64,000 bases of DNA from Streptomyces olivochromogenes (GTDB lineage Bacteria; Actinomycetota; Actinomycetes; Streptomycetales; Streptomycetaceae): contig NZ_KQ948463.1 of NCBI RefSeq assembly GCF_001514115.1, forward strand, positions 245,821-309,820, written 5' to 3'. The position numbers were made by a program, and so were the translations under genes. Under the pieces are notes generated by a model, which was given only the letters and a program-made list of their open reading frames with translations, did no database searches and had not been told where the DNA came from. Position 1 is the first letter of the stretch, and the number at the start of each line of letters is the position of its first letter. Of this stretch, positions 46,021 through 54,125 are shown one piece after another.

Positions 46021-46057
46021 GTGAGGGACGTACCGGCTTGCGTACGTCCTGTCTCAC
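46021..46057 (+). terminator. First hairpin after the ketoreductase gene
   Basis: GGACGTAC (46026-46033) pairs with GTACGTCC (46042-46049) over an 8-nt loop, with an outer GTGAG/CTCAC pair across a small bulge. It is 15 bases after the stop and is followed by a stronger hairpin. Confidence 0.55.
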
Positions 46058-46072
46058 GGACGTACGCGAACG

Positions 46073-46108
46073 ACTGGGGCGCGCCGCGAACGCGCGGCGC
46101 GCCCCAGT
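46073..46108. terminator. Bidirectional terminator: 16-bp perfect stem, 4-nt loop
   Basis: ACTGGGGCGCGCCGCG (46073-46088) and its exact complement (46093-46108) enclose AACG. It lies between the ends of convergent genes (ketoreductase and the MDR oxidoreductase), where it can stop transcription from both sides. Confidence 0.85.
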
Positions 46109-46168
46109 CCGTCGGGCCCTTCGTTCCGCGCACGGCCGTTGTGCCGCGCTGGACCGCCGAACGTACGG

Positions 46169-47134
46169 CTACGGAATCGCCAGGACGATCTTGCCGAAGA
46201 GGTCGCCCCGTTCCATGCGCTCGAAGGCGTGGCGGATGTCGCGCATCGGGAACACCGAGTCGACCACGGGCCGCACGCCCTTGGCCACGCAGAAGTCGAG
46301 GAGAGCGGCGAGCTCCTTCTTGCTGCCCATCGTCGAGCCGATGACCCTCAGCTCCCGGTAGAAGATGTGCTGGAGCTCGCCCAGCGGGGGGTTGGGGCCA
46401 CTGGTGGCGCCGGAGATGACCAGCCGGCCGCCGTCCTTGAGCGCGCGGACCGAGTGCGACCAGGTGGCCTCGCCCACGGTCTCCAGGACCGCGTCGACCC
46501 GCTGCGGCAGCCGGGCCCCCACCTCGAACGCGGCCTCGGCGCCCAGCGCCACGGCCCGCTTGCGCTTGACGTCGTCGCGGCTGGTGACGAAGACGCGGAA
46601 GCCGGCCGCGGAGCCGAGGACCACCGCCGCGGTGGCCACTCCGCCGCCGGCGCCCTGCACGAGAACGGTGTCGCCGGGGCTGAGGTCCGCGTTGGTGAAC
46701 AGCATCCGGTACGCGGTCAGCCACGCGCCCGGCAGACAGGCCGCCTCGGCGAAGCTGAGCTCGGCGGGCTTGGGCAGCAGGTTCCAGCGCGGCACGGCGA
46801 TGCGCTCCGCGAACGTGCCGGGGTATCTCTCCGACAGCATCGAGCGCGGCTCGTCGGTTCCGACGCCGTGGCCGCTCTCGCCGATGACGGAGTGAATGAC
46901 GACCTCGTTGCCCTCGGCGTCCAACCCGGCGCCGTCACAGCCGAGAATCAGCGGCAGGTCCTGCTCGCCGAGGCCCACGCCCCGCAGCGACCACAGGTCA
47001 TGGTGGTTGAGCGAGGCGGCCCGCAGCTGGACGGTCGTCCATCCGTGGGGCACCGATGGTTCCGGCAGCTCGCCCAACTCAAGTCCGTTCAGGGGCTGTT
47101 GCGGATCGATACGGGCGGCGTAGGCAGCGATCAT
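46169..47134 (-). CDS. Medium-chain (MDR) NAD(P)-dependent oxidoreductase, quinone-reductase-like
   Basis: A 321-residue MDR protein with the cofactor motif VQGAGGGVATAA and the segment LPLILGCDGAG. The structural-zinc cysteine cluster of alcohol dehydrogenases is missing, which fits quinone- or enoyl-reductase relatives. It is the only minus-strand gene inside the cluster and is divergent from KAS III copy B, sharing a 398-bp promoter region. It may reduce an enoyl intermediate or be unrelated to the pathway. Confidence 0.85.
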   Translation of the reverse strand: MIAAYAARIDPQQPLNGLELGELPEPSVPHGWTTVQLRAASLNHHDLWSLRGVGLGEQDLPLILGCDGAGLDAEGNEVVIHSVIGESGHGVGTDEPRSMLSERYPGTFAERIAVPRWNLLPKPAELSFAEAACLPGAWLTAYRMLFTNADLSPGDTVLVQGAGGGVATAAVVLGSAAGFRVFVTSRDDVKRKRAVALGAEAAFEVGARLPQRVDAVLETVGEATWSHSVRALKDGGRLVISGATSGPNPPLGELQHIFYRELRVIGSTMGSKKELAALLDFCVAKGVRPVVDSVFPMRDIRHAFERMERGDLFGKIVLAIP

Positions 47135-47532
47135 GGCCCGAGGCTAATCCTCTGGAGCGGTCGACCGGCTGCCCGGCGGGAGTCCCCCTTCGGCCGCGAC
47201 GAAAGGGCACCGCCAACGGGCCTTACCGCGGGCCGGTCCGGACGCGAGGCTGGCACGGCAGTACGGGGCAGGGCACACACCCCGTGCAGGAATCGGACGA
47301 GTGGGATCCGGCGTCGCAGGACGGGACCCGCTCCAGGGCGGCGCCGGACGAATCCGGGCCCACCACGAAACCACTCGTCCGCCCCGCACTGGCTGCTGGT
47401 GGTGGCGGTCCACGGAGGCCGTCCACGGAGGTCATCCACGACGACGGCCCTCGGCGGCCGTCACCACCAGCCGCGAAGTCACCCATCCAGTCGCCGCGTT
47501 GGCGGCGACCGCCAGGAGGAGAGTCCCGACCT
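47135..47532. other. Divergent promoter region, MDR gene / KAS III copy B
   Basis: A 398-bp gap. An open frame runs through it into KAS III copy B but looks non-coding (Arg/Pro/Gly-rich, no homology). An imperfect repeat of a GGCCGTCCACGGAGG-like unit near 47416-47436 is the only structure seen. Ribosome site AGGAGGAGAG lies before 47533. Confidence 0.5.
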
Positions 47533-48579
47533 ATGACGAAGGCTGCCAGCACGATTCCGTACGGCGTGGGCATCCGGGCCATCGGAGGGTACGTGCCGAG
47601 CCAGGTGGTGACCAACGCAGACCTTGAGGAGCGCCTGGACACCACCGACGCCTGGATCAGCGAGCACATCGGCGTCAACACCCGGCACTGGTCCGCCCCC
47701 GAGGAGCGCACGTCCGACCTGGGCGCCGCCGCGCTGCTCGACGCCTGCGAGCGGGCCGGGGTCAGCCCCGACTCGATCGACCTGGTCATCTGCGGCACGT
47801 TCACGCCCGACCACATGCTGCCGGCGGCTGCTGTGGCCATCGCACGCAAGCTGGGACTGACCGGCGTTCCCGGGTTCGACGTGAACAGCGGGGGCTGCCC
47901 CGGCGGCACGTTCGCCCTCGACGTCGGTGCCAAGTACCTGCTGTCGGGCCAGTACCGCAGGATCGCGGTGGTCCTCGCCGACACCACGACCAAGACCCTC
48001 GACCCGGAGGACCGCACGGTCGGCGTGATCTTCGGTGACGCCGCCGCCTGCTACCTGCTCGAACCGTGTGCCCCGGGCACGGGCATGACGCCCGCCCTGC
48101 TGCGCAGCGACCCGAGCGCGTACGAGACCGCGTTCATCAAGCGGGAGCAGCGCACCTGGTCCAAGGACGGCAGCGACAAGCTGTCCGGCTTCGGCAGCAA
48201 CTTCATGCACATGCACGGCCGTTCGGTGCGCAACTTCGCGCTGGACAACATGCCGAACTTCGTTCTCGAACTGCTCGAACACCACGAGATGACGGTCGAG
48301 GACATCGATCTGATCATCTTCCACCAAGCCAACTACCATCTGATCCACCTCCTCATGGAGAAGATCGGGCTGCCGCCGGAGCGCACCCTCACCAACGTCG
48401 AGCGCCTGGGCAACACCTCCGGCGCGGGGGTGCCGCTGGTGCTCCGCGAGGCCGTCGACACCGGCCGCGTCCGGGCGGGAGACACCGTCGTACTGGCCTC
48501 CTTCGGAGCCGGGATGAGCCATGGCGGCACGGTCATCAAGTGGACCGACGACGACGACTTCCTGGTGTCGGCGCAGTAG
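47533..48579 (+). CDS. 3-oxoacyl-ACP synthase III (KAS III), copy B
   Basis: A 348-residue KAS III with Cys122 (NSGGCPG), His264 (FHQAN) and Asn294 (LGNTSGA), all present. It shares long identical stretches with copy A (GVSPxSxDLVICGT, VIFGDAAACYLLEP, GFDVNSGGCPG), so the two arose by duplication. It begins the second plus-strand block; its stop abuts the ATG of the following SDR gene with no gap. Confidence 0.92.
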   Translation: MTKAASTIPYGVGIRAIGGYVPSQVVTNADLEERLDTTDAWISEHIGVNTRHWSAPEERTSDLGAAALLDACERAGVSPDSIDLVICGTFTPDHMLPAAAVAIARKLGLTGVPGFDVNSGGCPGGTFALDVGAKYLLSGQYRRIAVVLADTTTKTLDPEDRTVGVIFGDAAACYLLEPCAPGTGMTPALLRSDPSAYETAFIKREQRTWSKDGSDKLSGFGSNFMHMHGRSVRNFALDNMPNFVLELLEHHEMTVEDIDLIIFHQANYHLIHLLMEKIGLPPERTLTNVERLGNTSGAGVPLVLREAVDTGRVRAGDTVVLASFGAGMSHGGTVIKWTDDDDFLVSAQ

Positions 48580-49362
48580 ATGGACATCGAGGGAAAGGTC
48601 GCGCTCATCGCCGGCGGCACCTCCGGCCTCGGCTTCGCCGTGGCCGAGCGGCTGCTGGCGGCGGGTGCGGATGTTCTGGTCATGGGGCGCGACGCGGAGC
48701 GCGGGCACAAGGCCCTGGTGGAGCTCGGCGAGGGGGCGTCCTTCGCGGTCGGCGACATCACGGATCCGGACGACGTGGCCGCCGCGGTGGCCATGGCGGA
48801 GCGCCGGGGCGGCCCGCACATCGTCGTCAACTGCGCCGGGGCGACCGGGGCCGGACGCGTCGTGGGCAGCAAGGGCCCGCTGCCTCTCGCGGAGTTCCAG
48901 CGCCTCGTCCAGGTGAATCTGATCGGTACCTTCGACCTGGTCCGCACCTCCGCGGCGGCGATGCTCCGCCGCGCGCGGGGCGCCGACGACGGCGAGGGCG
49001 AGCCCGAGGAGCGCGGTGTCATCGTCTGCACCTCCTCCATCGCGGCGTACGACGGGCAGCAGGGCCAGGCGGCCTATGCGGCATCCAAGGCGGGTGTCGT
49101 CGGCATGACCCTGCCGCTCGCCCGCGACCTGGCCGGACACGCGGTGCGCGTGGTGACCGTGGCGCCTGGTCTGTTCGACACCCCGATGTTCGCCGGGCTG
49201 CCCGACCGGGTGCGCGGCGCGCTGGTGGGCGGCACCCCGTTCCCGCGACGGCTCGGCCGCCCCGAGGAGTTCGCGGCCCTGGTCCGGCACATCGTGGAGA
49301 ACCCCATGATCAACGGCGAGGTGGTCCGGCTCGACGGGGCCTCACGCCTCGCGACTACCTGA
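48580..49362 (+). CDS. SDR-family dehydrogenase/reductase (second SDR)
   Basis: A 260-residue SDR: GGTSGLG cofactor loop, NCAGATG, and Tyr-x-x-x-Lys in AAYAASKAG with Ser in CTSSIAAYDG. The sequence pattern is closer to 3-hydroxyacyl-CoA dehydrogenases of the HSD10 kind than to FabG. It could be a second ketoreductase or oxidise a late intermediate. It starts immediately after KAS III copy B. Confidence 0.87.
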   Translation: MDIEGKVALIAGGTSGLGFAVAERLLAAGADVLVMGRDAERGHKALVELGEGASFAVGDITDPDDVAAAVAMAERRGGPHIVVNCAGATGAGRVVGSKGPLPLAEFQRLVQVNLIGTFDLVRTSAAAMLRRARGADDGEGEPEERGVIVCTSSIAAYDGQQGQAAYAASKAGVVGMTLPLARDLAGHAVRVVTVAPGLFDTPMFAGLPDRVRGALVGGTPFPRRLGRPEEFAALVRHIVENPMINGEVVRLDGASRLATT

Positions 49363-49375
49363 GGAACGGACGGAA

Positions 49376-50782
49376 ATGGCGGAGAGCACACAGTTCAGGT
49401 CCTGGCTCGAATCCCGTGTGACCGGGTCGGGCGACGACGACGTCTGGGCCGTCGGGGAGACCGTGGTCACCCGGCACCAGCTGAGGGAACGCGTCGAGTA
49501 CGAGCGTGCGGCGCTCCAGGCGCGCAGCATCACCGAGGGCAGCGCGGTGGCCGTGCAGATGATGCCGAGCTTCTCCATGCTGTCGACCCTGTTCGCCCTC
49601 TGGTCGCTCGGCGCCCAGGTGCAGCTGCTCGACCCGCGGCTGACCAGGACGGAGACCAACCGGCTCATCGAACTGTGCGAGCCCCAGTTCCATGTCACAT
49701 CAGGCGATCTCGGCGGTGTCTTCAGCTCGTTCCGCGACGAGACGCCCGTCGAAGGGATCCGGCTGAAGTCGGGGCGGCCCGCCAAGTCGGCGCATCCGCT
49801 GGTGCAGTTCAGCTCCGGGTCGACGGGCCTGCCGAAGGTGATCGGCCGCACGGACGCGTCGCTGTACGAGGAGATCGGACGCTTCGCGCGGCTGTCCGAG
49901 ATGCCGCGCGCCGGTGAACGGGTGCTGCTGCTCAGCTCGATCATGCACTCCTTCGGTCTGATCGGTGGTGTCCTGCACGGCCTCGACGTCAGCGCGCCGC
50001 TGCACTTCAGCAGTCGGCCGCAGGCCCGGGAGCTGGTGCGCATGCTGGCCGAGCGGGAGATCGCGGCGGTCTTCGGCGTACCGCTCCACTTCAGCCTGCT
50101 CAGCCGAGTGCCTCAGGTCCCTGAACTCCCCGCGCTGCGGCTGGCGGTCAGCGGCGGCGAGCTGCTCGACGCGAAGGTGTACGACGAGTTCAAGACCGGC
50201 TACGGCATCACCGTCGGCCAGGCGTACGGCATGACGGAGACCGGAATCATCGCCACCGACCTGGGAGGCCGCTACGGACCGCCGGCCGTGGGCGAGGTCG
50301 TGCCGGGCCTGCGGACGAAGGTCCGCGAGGGCACCCTGCGCGTCCAACTGCCGGAGTGCCCCTATCTGTACGCAGACCGGGCGGACCGCTACGAGGACGG
50401 CTGGCTCGACACCAAGGACCGATGCTCGGTCCGGCCCGGCAGCGAGGCGCTGGAGATCACCGGACGCTCGGACTCACTCGTCGCGGTGGGTGGTCTGAAG
50501 GTCGATCTGACGGAGGTGGAGCAGATCCTCACCGAACACCCGCTGATCGAGGAGGCCGTGGTGGTGTTCGGCGATTCGATCGAGGCCCATGTGGTCACGA
50601 GTGGCGAGCTGTCCCGCGGTGACCTGCTCGGCTGGTGCCGTGAGCGGCTCGCCTCGTACAAGTTGCCGCGTGCCTTCCACTACGTCGCCCGGCTGCCGCG
50701 CACCTCGAACGGAAAGGTCGTCCGCAACCGTGAGCTACTCCACACGGCACAGGGCCGACTTACGAAATCCGCAGCTCAGTGA
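49376..50782 (+). CDS. ANL-superfamily acyl/aryl-CoA (or ACP) ligase, short form
   Basis: A 468-residue adenylate-forming enzyme, shorter than the usual 500-550. ATP-binding motif SSGSTGLPK, A5-type QAYGMTETG, and C-terminal hinge and lysine (ITGRSDSLVAVGGLKV; RTSNGKVVR) are present. It activates a carboxylic acid as the adenylate and passes it to CoA or an ACP. 3,4-AHBA or a chain-starting acid are the best substrate guesses. It is 13 bases after the SDR gene. Confidence 0.87.
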   Translation: MAESTQFRSWLESRVTGSGDDDVWAVGETVVTRHQLRERVEYERAALQARSITEGSAVAVQMMPSFSMLSTLFALWSLGAQVQLLDPRLTRTETNRLIELCEPQFHVTSGDLGGVFSSFRDETPVEGIRLKSGRPAKSAHPLVQFSSGSTGLPKVIGRTDASLYEEIGRFARLSEMPRAGERVLLLSSIMHSFGLIGGVLHGLDVSAPLHFSSRPQARELVRMLAEREIAAVFGVPLHFSLLSRVPQVPELPALRLAVSGGELLDAKVYDEFKTGYGITVGQAYGMTETGIIATDLGGRYGPPAVGEVVPGLRTKVREGTLRVQLPECPYLYADRADRYEDGWLDTKDRCSVRPGSEALEITGRSDSLVAVGGLKVDLTEVEQILTEHPLIEEAVVVFGDSIEAHVVTSGELSRGDLLGWCRERLASYKLPRAFHYVARLPRTSNGKVVRNRELLHTAQGRLTKSAAQ

Positions 50783-50913
50783 GGCGGCGATAGTAGGCGG
50801 AATTGTTACTTCCATGCCAAAAGATCTTTGAGTAACCCCCTGAACGCTCTAAGTTGAGTTTGCTGTAAGCAATCCGCTGCTCAGGCGGGCGTCACACAAG
50901 GGGGGACCCGGTC

Positions 50914-51753
50914 ATGCGATCGGAAGAAGGCGAACACGACCACGTACACGAAGGGGGCGGCACCGGGGCGCTGGAAGAGCTGGCCCAGCAGGCCGAGACG
51001 GCGATCGTCCGGCTGCGGCAGTCCCTCGCGACGCTGCCTCAGCCGGGCTTAGCGGTCGGCGGGGGGCAGACGCTGCCCGACGAGGAGGTGCTGGGTTTCG
51101 TGGCCCAGGTGGCCGGCACCGCCTCCGGGCCATGGCTGGAGATGCGGTCGGGGGCGGGCCTGCGGCCCGAGGTACTCAAGGATCTGCCCGCCTTGGGCCC
51201 CGAACTGTTCGAGCGTGGCGTGGAGTTGCACATGCTCTGCCAGCACGTGACGCGCTTCGACCCCGAACTGCGGGAGGAACTGGGGCTCGTGGAGGAGCAG
51301 GGCGGCCTGGTCAGGACCATGGAGACGCTGCCGGGCTGGTTCCTCGTCCTGAGTGACTCGCTCGCCCTGGTCCCCGCGGCCGAGCGGGAGGGCGTCTCGG
51401 TGGTGACCGATCCGGCCATGGTCGGCGTTCTGCAGTCCGTCTTCACCGACTACTGGCTCAGGGCCCGCCCGTTCTCGCAGGGCGGCTGGCGCGGGGCGCG
51501 CCTGGAGGACGTGTCGCAGGAGGTCAACGCCGTCATCATCCGGATGCTGTGCACGGGCGCGAAGGACGAGCTCGTCGCCAAACGCCTCGGCATGTCCGTA
51601 CGCACTCTGCGCCGCCGCATCGCCCACATGCTGGACGGACTGGGGGCCGCGAGCCGTTTCCAGGCGGGTTTCGAGGTCGGCCGCTCGCTGGGCGACGAAG
51701 CCATCTGCGACGCGGAACGGCCCCTGGAGGATCGTTTCGGCGCATCGGCCTGA
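50914..51753 (+). CDS. LuxR-type regulator with a TTA codon (probable pathway regulator)
   Basis: A 279-residue protein. The C-terminal helix-turn-helix of LuxR type is at about 205-265 (AKDELVAKRLGMSVRTLRRR), preceded by an unassigned sensor-like domain of the sort common in Streptomyces LuxR proteins. Codon 46 is TTA (51049-51051), the only one noticed in the cluster's genes, implying bldA-dependent expression. It is preceded by an AT-richer 130-bp stretch that probably holds its promoter. ATG with AAGGGGGGA. Confidence 0.85.
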   Translation: MRSEEGEHDHVHEGGGTGALEELAQQAETAIVRLRQSLATLPQPGLAVGGGQTLPDEEVLGFVAQVAGTASGPWLEMRSGAGLRPEVLKDLPALGPELFERGVELHMLCQHVTRFDPELREELGLVEEQGGLVRTMETLPGWFLVLSDSLALVPAAEREGVSVVTDPAMVGVLQSVFTDYWLRARPFSQGGWRGARLEDVSQEVNAVIIRMLCTGAKDELVAKRLGMSVRTLRRRIAHMLDGLGAASRFQAGFEVGRSLGDEAICDAERPLEDRFGASA

Positions 51754-52058
51754 CGCCGGGACCCGGAAACTCCGGCCCGTAAAATAGTTGCCGCTTATAC
51801 CAAATTCGCCGGGACGCGCGCATCACCCTCGCGCCAGACACGTCAGGTTGTTGTCAGTCAGGATCCTGAGGTTCTCAAAAGTGGATCGAGCTGCGTCGTT
51901 CGATCACTATGGACTTCGGAGCGTCCCGGTCCCGGCCGATGAAGTCCAGGCGTCCTACCACGAGAATCCGTGGCTCCGCGGAAAAAGAGCCACGGATTCT
52001 CGTGTGTAGCGCTCCACCGTTTCGCTCCGATTCGATGAAGTGCTTACAGGGGGTTGGC
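51754..52058. other. 305-bp intergenic region between the two cluster regulators
   Basis: Locally AT-rich after the LuxR stop (51780-51810), then ordinary, then a perfect 18-bp hairpin at 51959-52004 and a ribosome site AGGGGGTT before 52059. A short frame starting at 51909 that joins the response regulator is probably not coding, because the hairpin lies inside it. Confidence 0.6.
51959..52004 (+). promoter_or_regulatory. Perfect 18-bp stem-loop in the leader of the response regulator gene
   Basis: Arms CACGAGAATCCGTGGCTC (51959-51976) and its exact complement (51987-52004) enclose the 10-nt loop CGCGGAAAAA. It is 205 bases after the LuxR stop and 55 bases before the next ATG. Possible roles are a terminator for luxR, an attenuator, or a DNA operator read as a palindrome. 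Confidence 0.75.
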
Positions 52059-52754
52059 ATGTCGGACTTGGTGATGCTCAAGGAATCCACCGCCGTTGGT
52101 GCACGTTCGGCCGGCAGAGGCGTACTCGTGGCCCTGTCCAGCGAGGTCATACGCTGGGGAATCTGCAACATGCTCGAACGGCTCGATCCGCCGCGCCATA
52201 TCGAGCCGCACGACGATGTCGCGTCCGCCTCGGACATCCTGCGCAGCGGCCTGTACTCCCTGGTGATCGTCGACGCCACCGACGGCGAGGACGTCCTGCT
52301 TCAGCTGACAGAGAACGCGGGACGGCTCGGAGTCAAGGTTCTCGTGCTGCTCGCCCGCGTCGACGCGAGCGCGGTGGAGCGGATCGCGGCCCTGCCGGCC
52401 GACGGGTTCCTCGTGCAGTCCGATCTCACGCTGGAGTGCATGAACGAGACGCTTGAGCGACTGGACCGGGGTGACCTGCCGATTCCGGCGACCATGGTGC
52501 GCCAGCTCATGGCGCGGGCCCGCAGCGGCGGCGCCCGCGCCTTCCAGGCACAGGTGCGGCTGACCCCGCGTGAGCACGACGTCCTGCACCTGATGGGCGA
52601 GGGGCTGAGCAACAAACAGATAGCCAGGCGGTTCGGCATATCGGTGCACGGTGTGAAGCGGCATGTCACCAATGTGCTGGCCAAGCTCAACTGCCCCAAC
52701 CGCACGCAGGCCGTGTCGATCGCGCTCAAGCAGGGCCTGCTCGCCAGTGGATGA
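52059..52754 (+). CDS. Atypical NarL/FixJ-type response regulator
   Basis: A 231-residue protein: receiver-like domain (about 20-140) and a C-terminal LuxR helix-turn-helix (LTPREHDVLHLMGEGLSNKQ). The acidic pair after beta-1 is replaced (VALSSEV instead of a DD pair), and the conserved lysine position reads FLVQSD. A central aspartate (IVDATDG) remains. It probably works without phosphorylation; no histidine kinase is encoded nearby. The stop overlaps the PPTase start by eight bases. Confidence 0.87.
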   Translation: MSDLVMLKESTAVGARSAGRGVLVALSSEVIRWGICNMLERLDPPRHIEPHDDVASASDILRSGLYSLVIVDATDGEDVLLQLTENAGRLGVKVLVLLARVDASAVERIAALPADGFLVQSDLTLECMNETLERLDRGDLPIPATMVRQLMARARSGGARAFQAQVRLTPREHDVLHLMGEGLSNKQIARRFGISVHGVKRHVTNVLAKLNCPNRTQAVSIALKQGLLASG

Positions 52755-53421
52755 CGAGTCCGACGCTCCGGTCGTCCACCTGAGCAGGCTGGACGCAGCC
52801 GAGCGAGCCACCGGCCCGGAGCCCGACTGGGCGCTCCTCAGCCCGGACGAGCGGGCCCGGGCCGACCGGATGCCGCCCTCCGCGCGGCGCGTGTGGATCC
52901 GCTCCCGCGCGCTGCTGCGGACGACGGTGGCGCACCATCTGGGTTGCTCCACCCGCGAGGTGCGACCGGCCCGCGACCCGCTGGGCAGGCCGTTCCTGCC
53001 CGACGCGCCGCATCTGCACATCAGCCTGGCGCACACGACCGACTGCTGTGCGGTGGCGGTCAGTACGGCGGGTCCGGTGGGCGTGGACGTCGAGTGGGTC
53101 AGACCGGTGAGCCTGCCCGACGGACTGGCCCGGCGCATCCTCGGGCCCGCAGAGCTCGAGGAGTGGGACCGGGTCGCCACCCCGGACCGCACCCGGTGGC
53201 TGCTGCGCCGCTGGACCTGGAAGGAAGCACTGCTCAAGGCCGAGGGAATCGGGCTCGCGGGCGGCCCGCGTTCCTTCCGGGTGCGGCGGACGGCGGACGG
53301 ACTGCGGGTCAGCGGCGGCCGGCACCGGCCGGAGTGCTGGTGGCTGGAGGAGGTCCCGGCGGGCCCGCGGCACGTCGCCGCGGTCGCCCGCGACCGGCGG
53401 GGCCGCACCCCGCGCCGATGA
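52747..53421 (+). CDS. 4'-phosphopantetheinyl transferase (Sfp type)
   Basis: A 224-residue enzyme with the Sfp motifs GVDVEWVR and WTWKEALLKAEGIGL, which hold the Mg-binding acids and the catalytic Glu/Lys. It attaches phosphopantetheine from CoA to carrier-protein serines, here most likely the two cluster ACPs (56516 and 56785). GTG start within the end of the response regulator gene, so the two are co-translated. Confidence 0.92.
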   Translation: MDDESDAPVVHLSRLDAAERATGPEPDWALLSPDERARADRMPPSARRVWIRSRALLRTTVAHHLGCSTREVRPARDPLGRPFLPDAPHLHISLAHTTDCCAVAVSTAGPVGVDVEWVRPVSLPDGLARRILGPAELEEWDRVATPDRTRWLLRRWTWKEALLKAEGIGLAGGPRSFRVRRTADGLRVSGGRHRPECWWLEEVPAGPRHVAAVARDRRGRTPRR

Positions 53422-53561
53422 CGACGGCGGACTCCCCGTACGCCGAGATGTGAACGTCCCCGAACGCACGGAGCGCTGTTTCGCCATGCCTCATTTCAGC
53501 CGGGCAGGCGGAACAAACAAGTCCCACACAATGTCCCCGAGTGTCTGAAAGGAATTCTCCG

Positions 53562-54023
53562 ATGGCGAGAGACGTGAAAGGACGGGTCGTGCGACCCGTA
53601 CGCGCGGTGCTGATAACACGCCGCCGTGACGACGGAATTCAGGCGTCCCCCGTCTCCGGCCTGGCGATCGGAGATGACTGCTTTCTCGTCACCTCCAGCC
53701 AGGTGACCGCCAAGACACAGAATATCCGGCGCGATCCCCGGGTGGCGATCTGCGTGGTGTCCGAGAGCTGGTACGGCCCCTGGCAGACGATCGAGGGAAA
53801 CGCGGAGATCCGGAGCCTTCCCGACGCGTTCGACGACCTCAAGGAGTTCCACCGCGTGCGGGACGGCGGCCCGCTGGGTGTGGGACCGGACTTCGACAGG
53901 AAGCTCCGCGCGACCTGGGAGGCCGAGGCCAAGGTGCTCATCGCGGTGCACGCCGAGCGCGTCGCCCGCGCGCCCTCGATCGACGAGCTCGCCTCCGCCC
54001 TCGCCTCTCGGCAGATCCGCTAG
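53562..54023 (+). CDS. PPOX-type flavin/F420-binding oxidoreductase
   Basis: A 153-residue split-barrel protein of the pyridoxamine-5'-phosphate-oxidase-like family (VRPVRAVLITRRRDDGIQASPVSGL; TAKTQNIRRDPRVAICVV), similar to F420-dependent members. It could provide a reduction step in the pathway or detoxification; the substrate is unknown. ATG with GAAAGGA upstream. Confidence 0.78.
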   Translation: MARDVKGRVVRPVRAVLITRRRDDGIQASPVSGLAIGDDCFLVTSSQVTAKTQNIRRDPRVAICVVSESWYGPWQTIEGNAEIRSLPDAFDDLKEFHRVRDGGPLGVGPDFDRKLRATWEAEAKVLIAVHAERVARAPSIDELASALASRQIR

Positions 54024-54125
54024 CCCCCGAACCGTTGCTCCCGCGGCACCCTTCCCCACTCTCGATATAGAACATTCGTTCGAAAACCTGTCCCCCGAAA
54101 TCCCGCTCGCCCCTTGGGAGAAGAG

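Noticed and set aside
47056..47532. Long in-frame extension of KAS III copy B
   Set aside because: The extension is Arg/Gly/Pro-rich and unlike any KAS III. It overlaps the divergent MDR gene, and a good ribosome site precedes the ATG at 47533.
54066..54095. Possible operator GAACATTCGTTCGAAAAC before the MFS gene
   Set aside because: Only short partial symmetry (TTCGAA); not strong enough without a cognate regulator or further copies.
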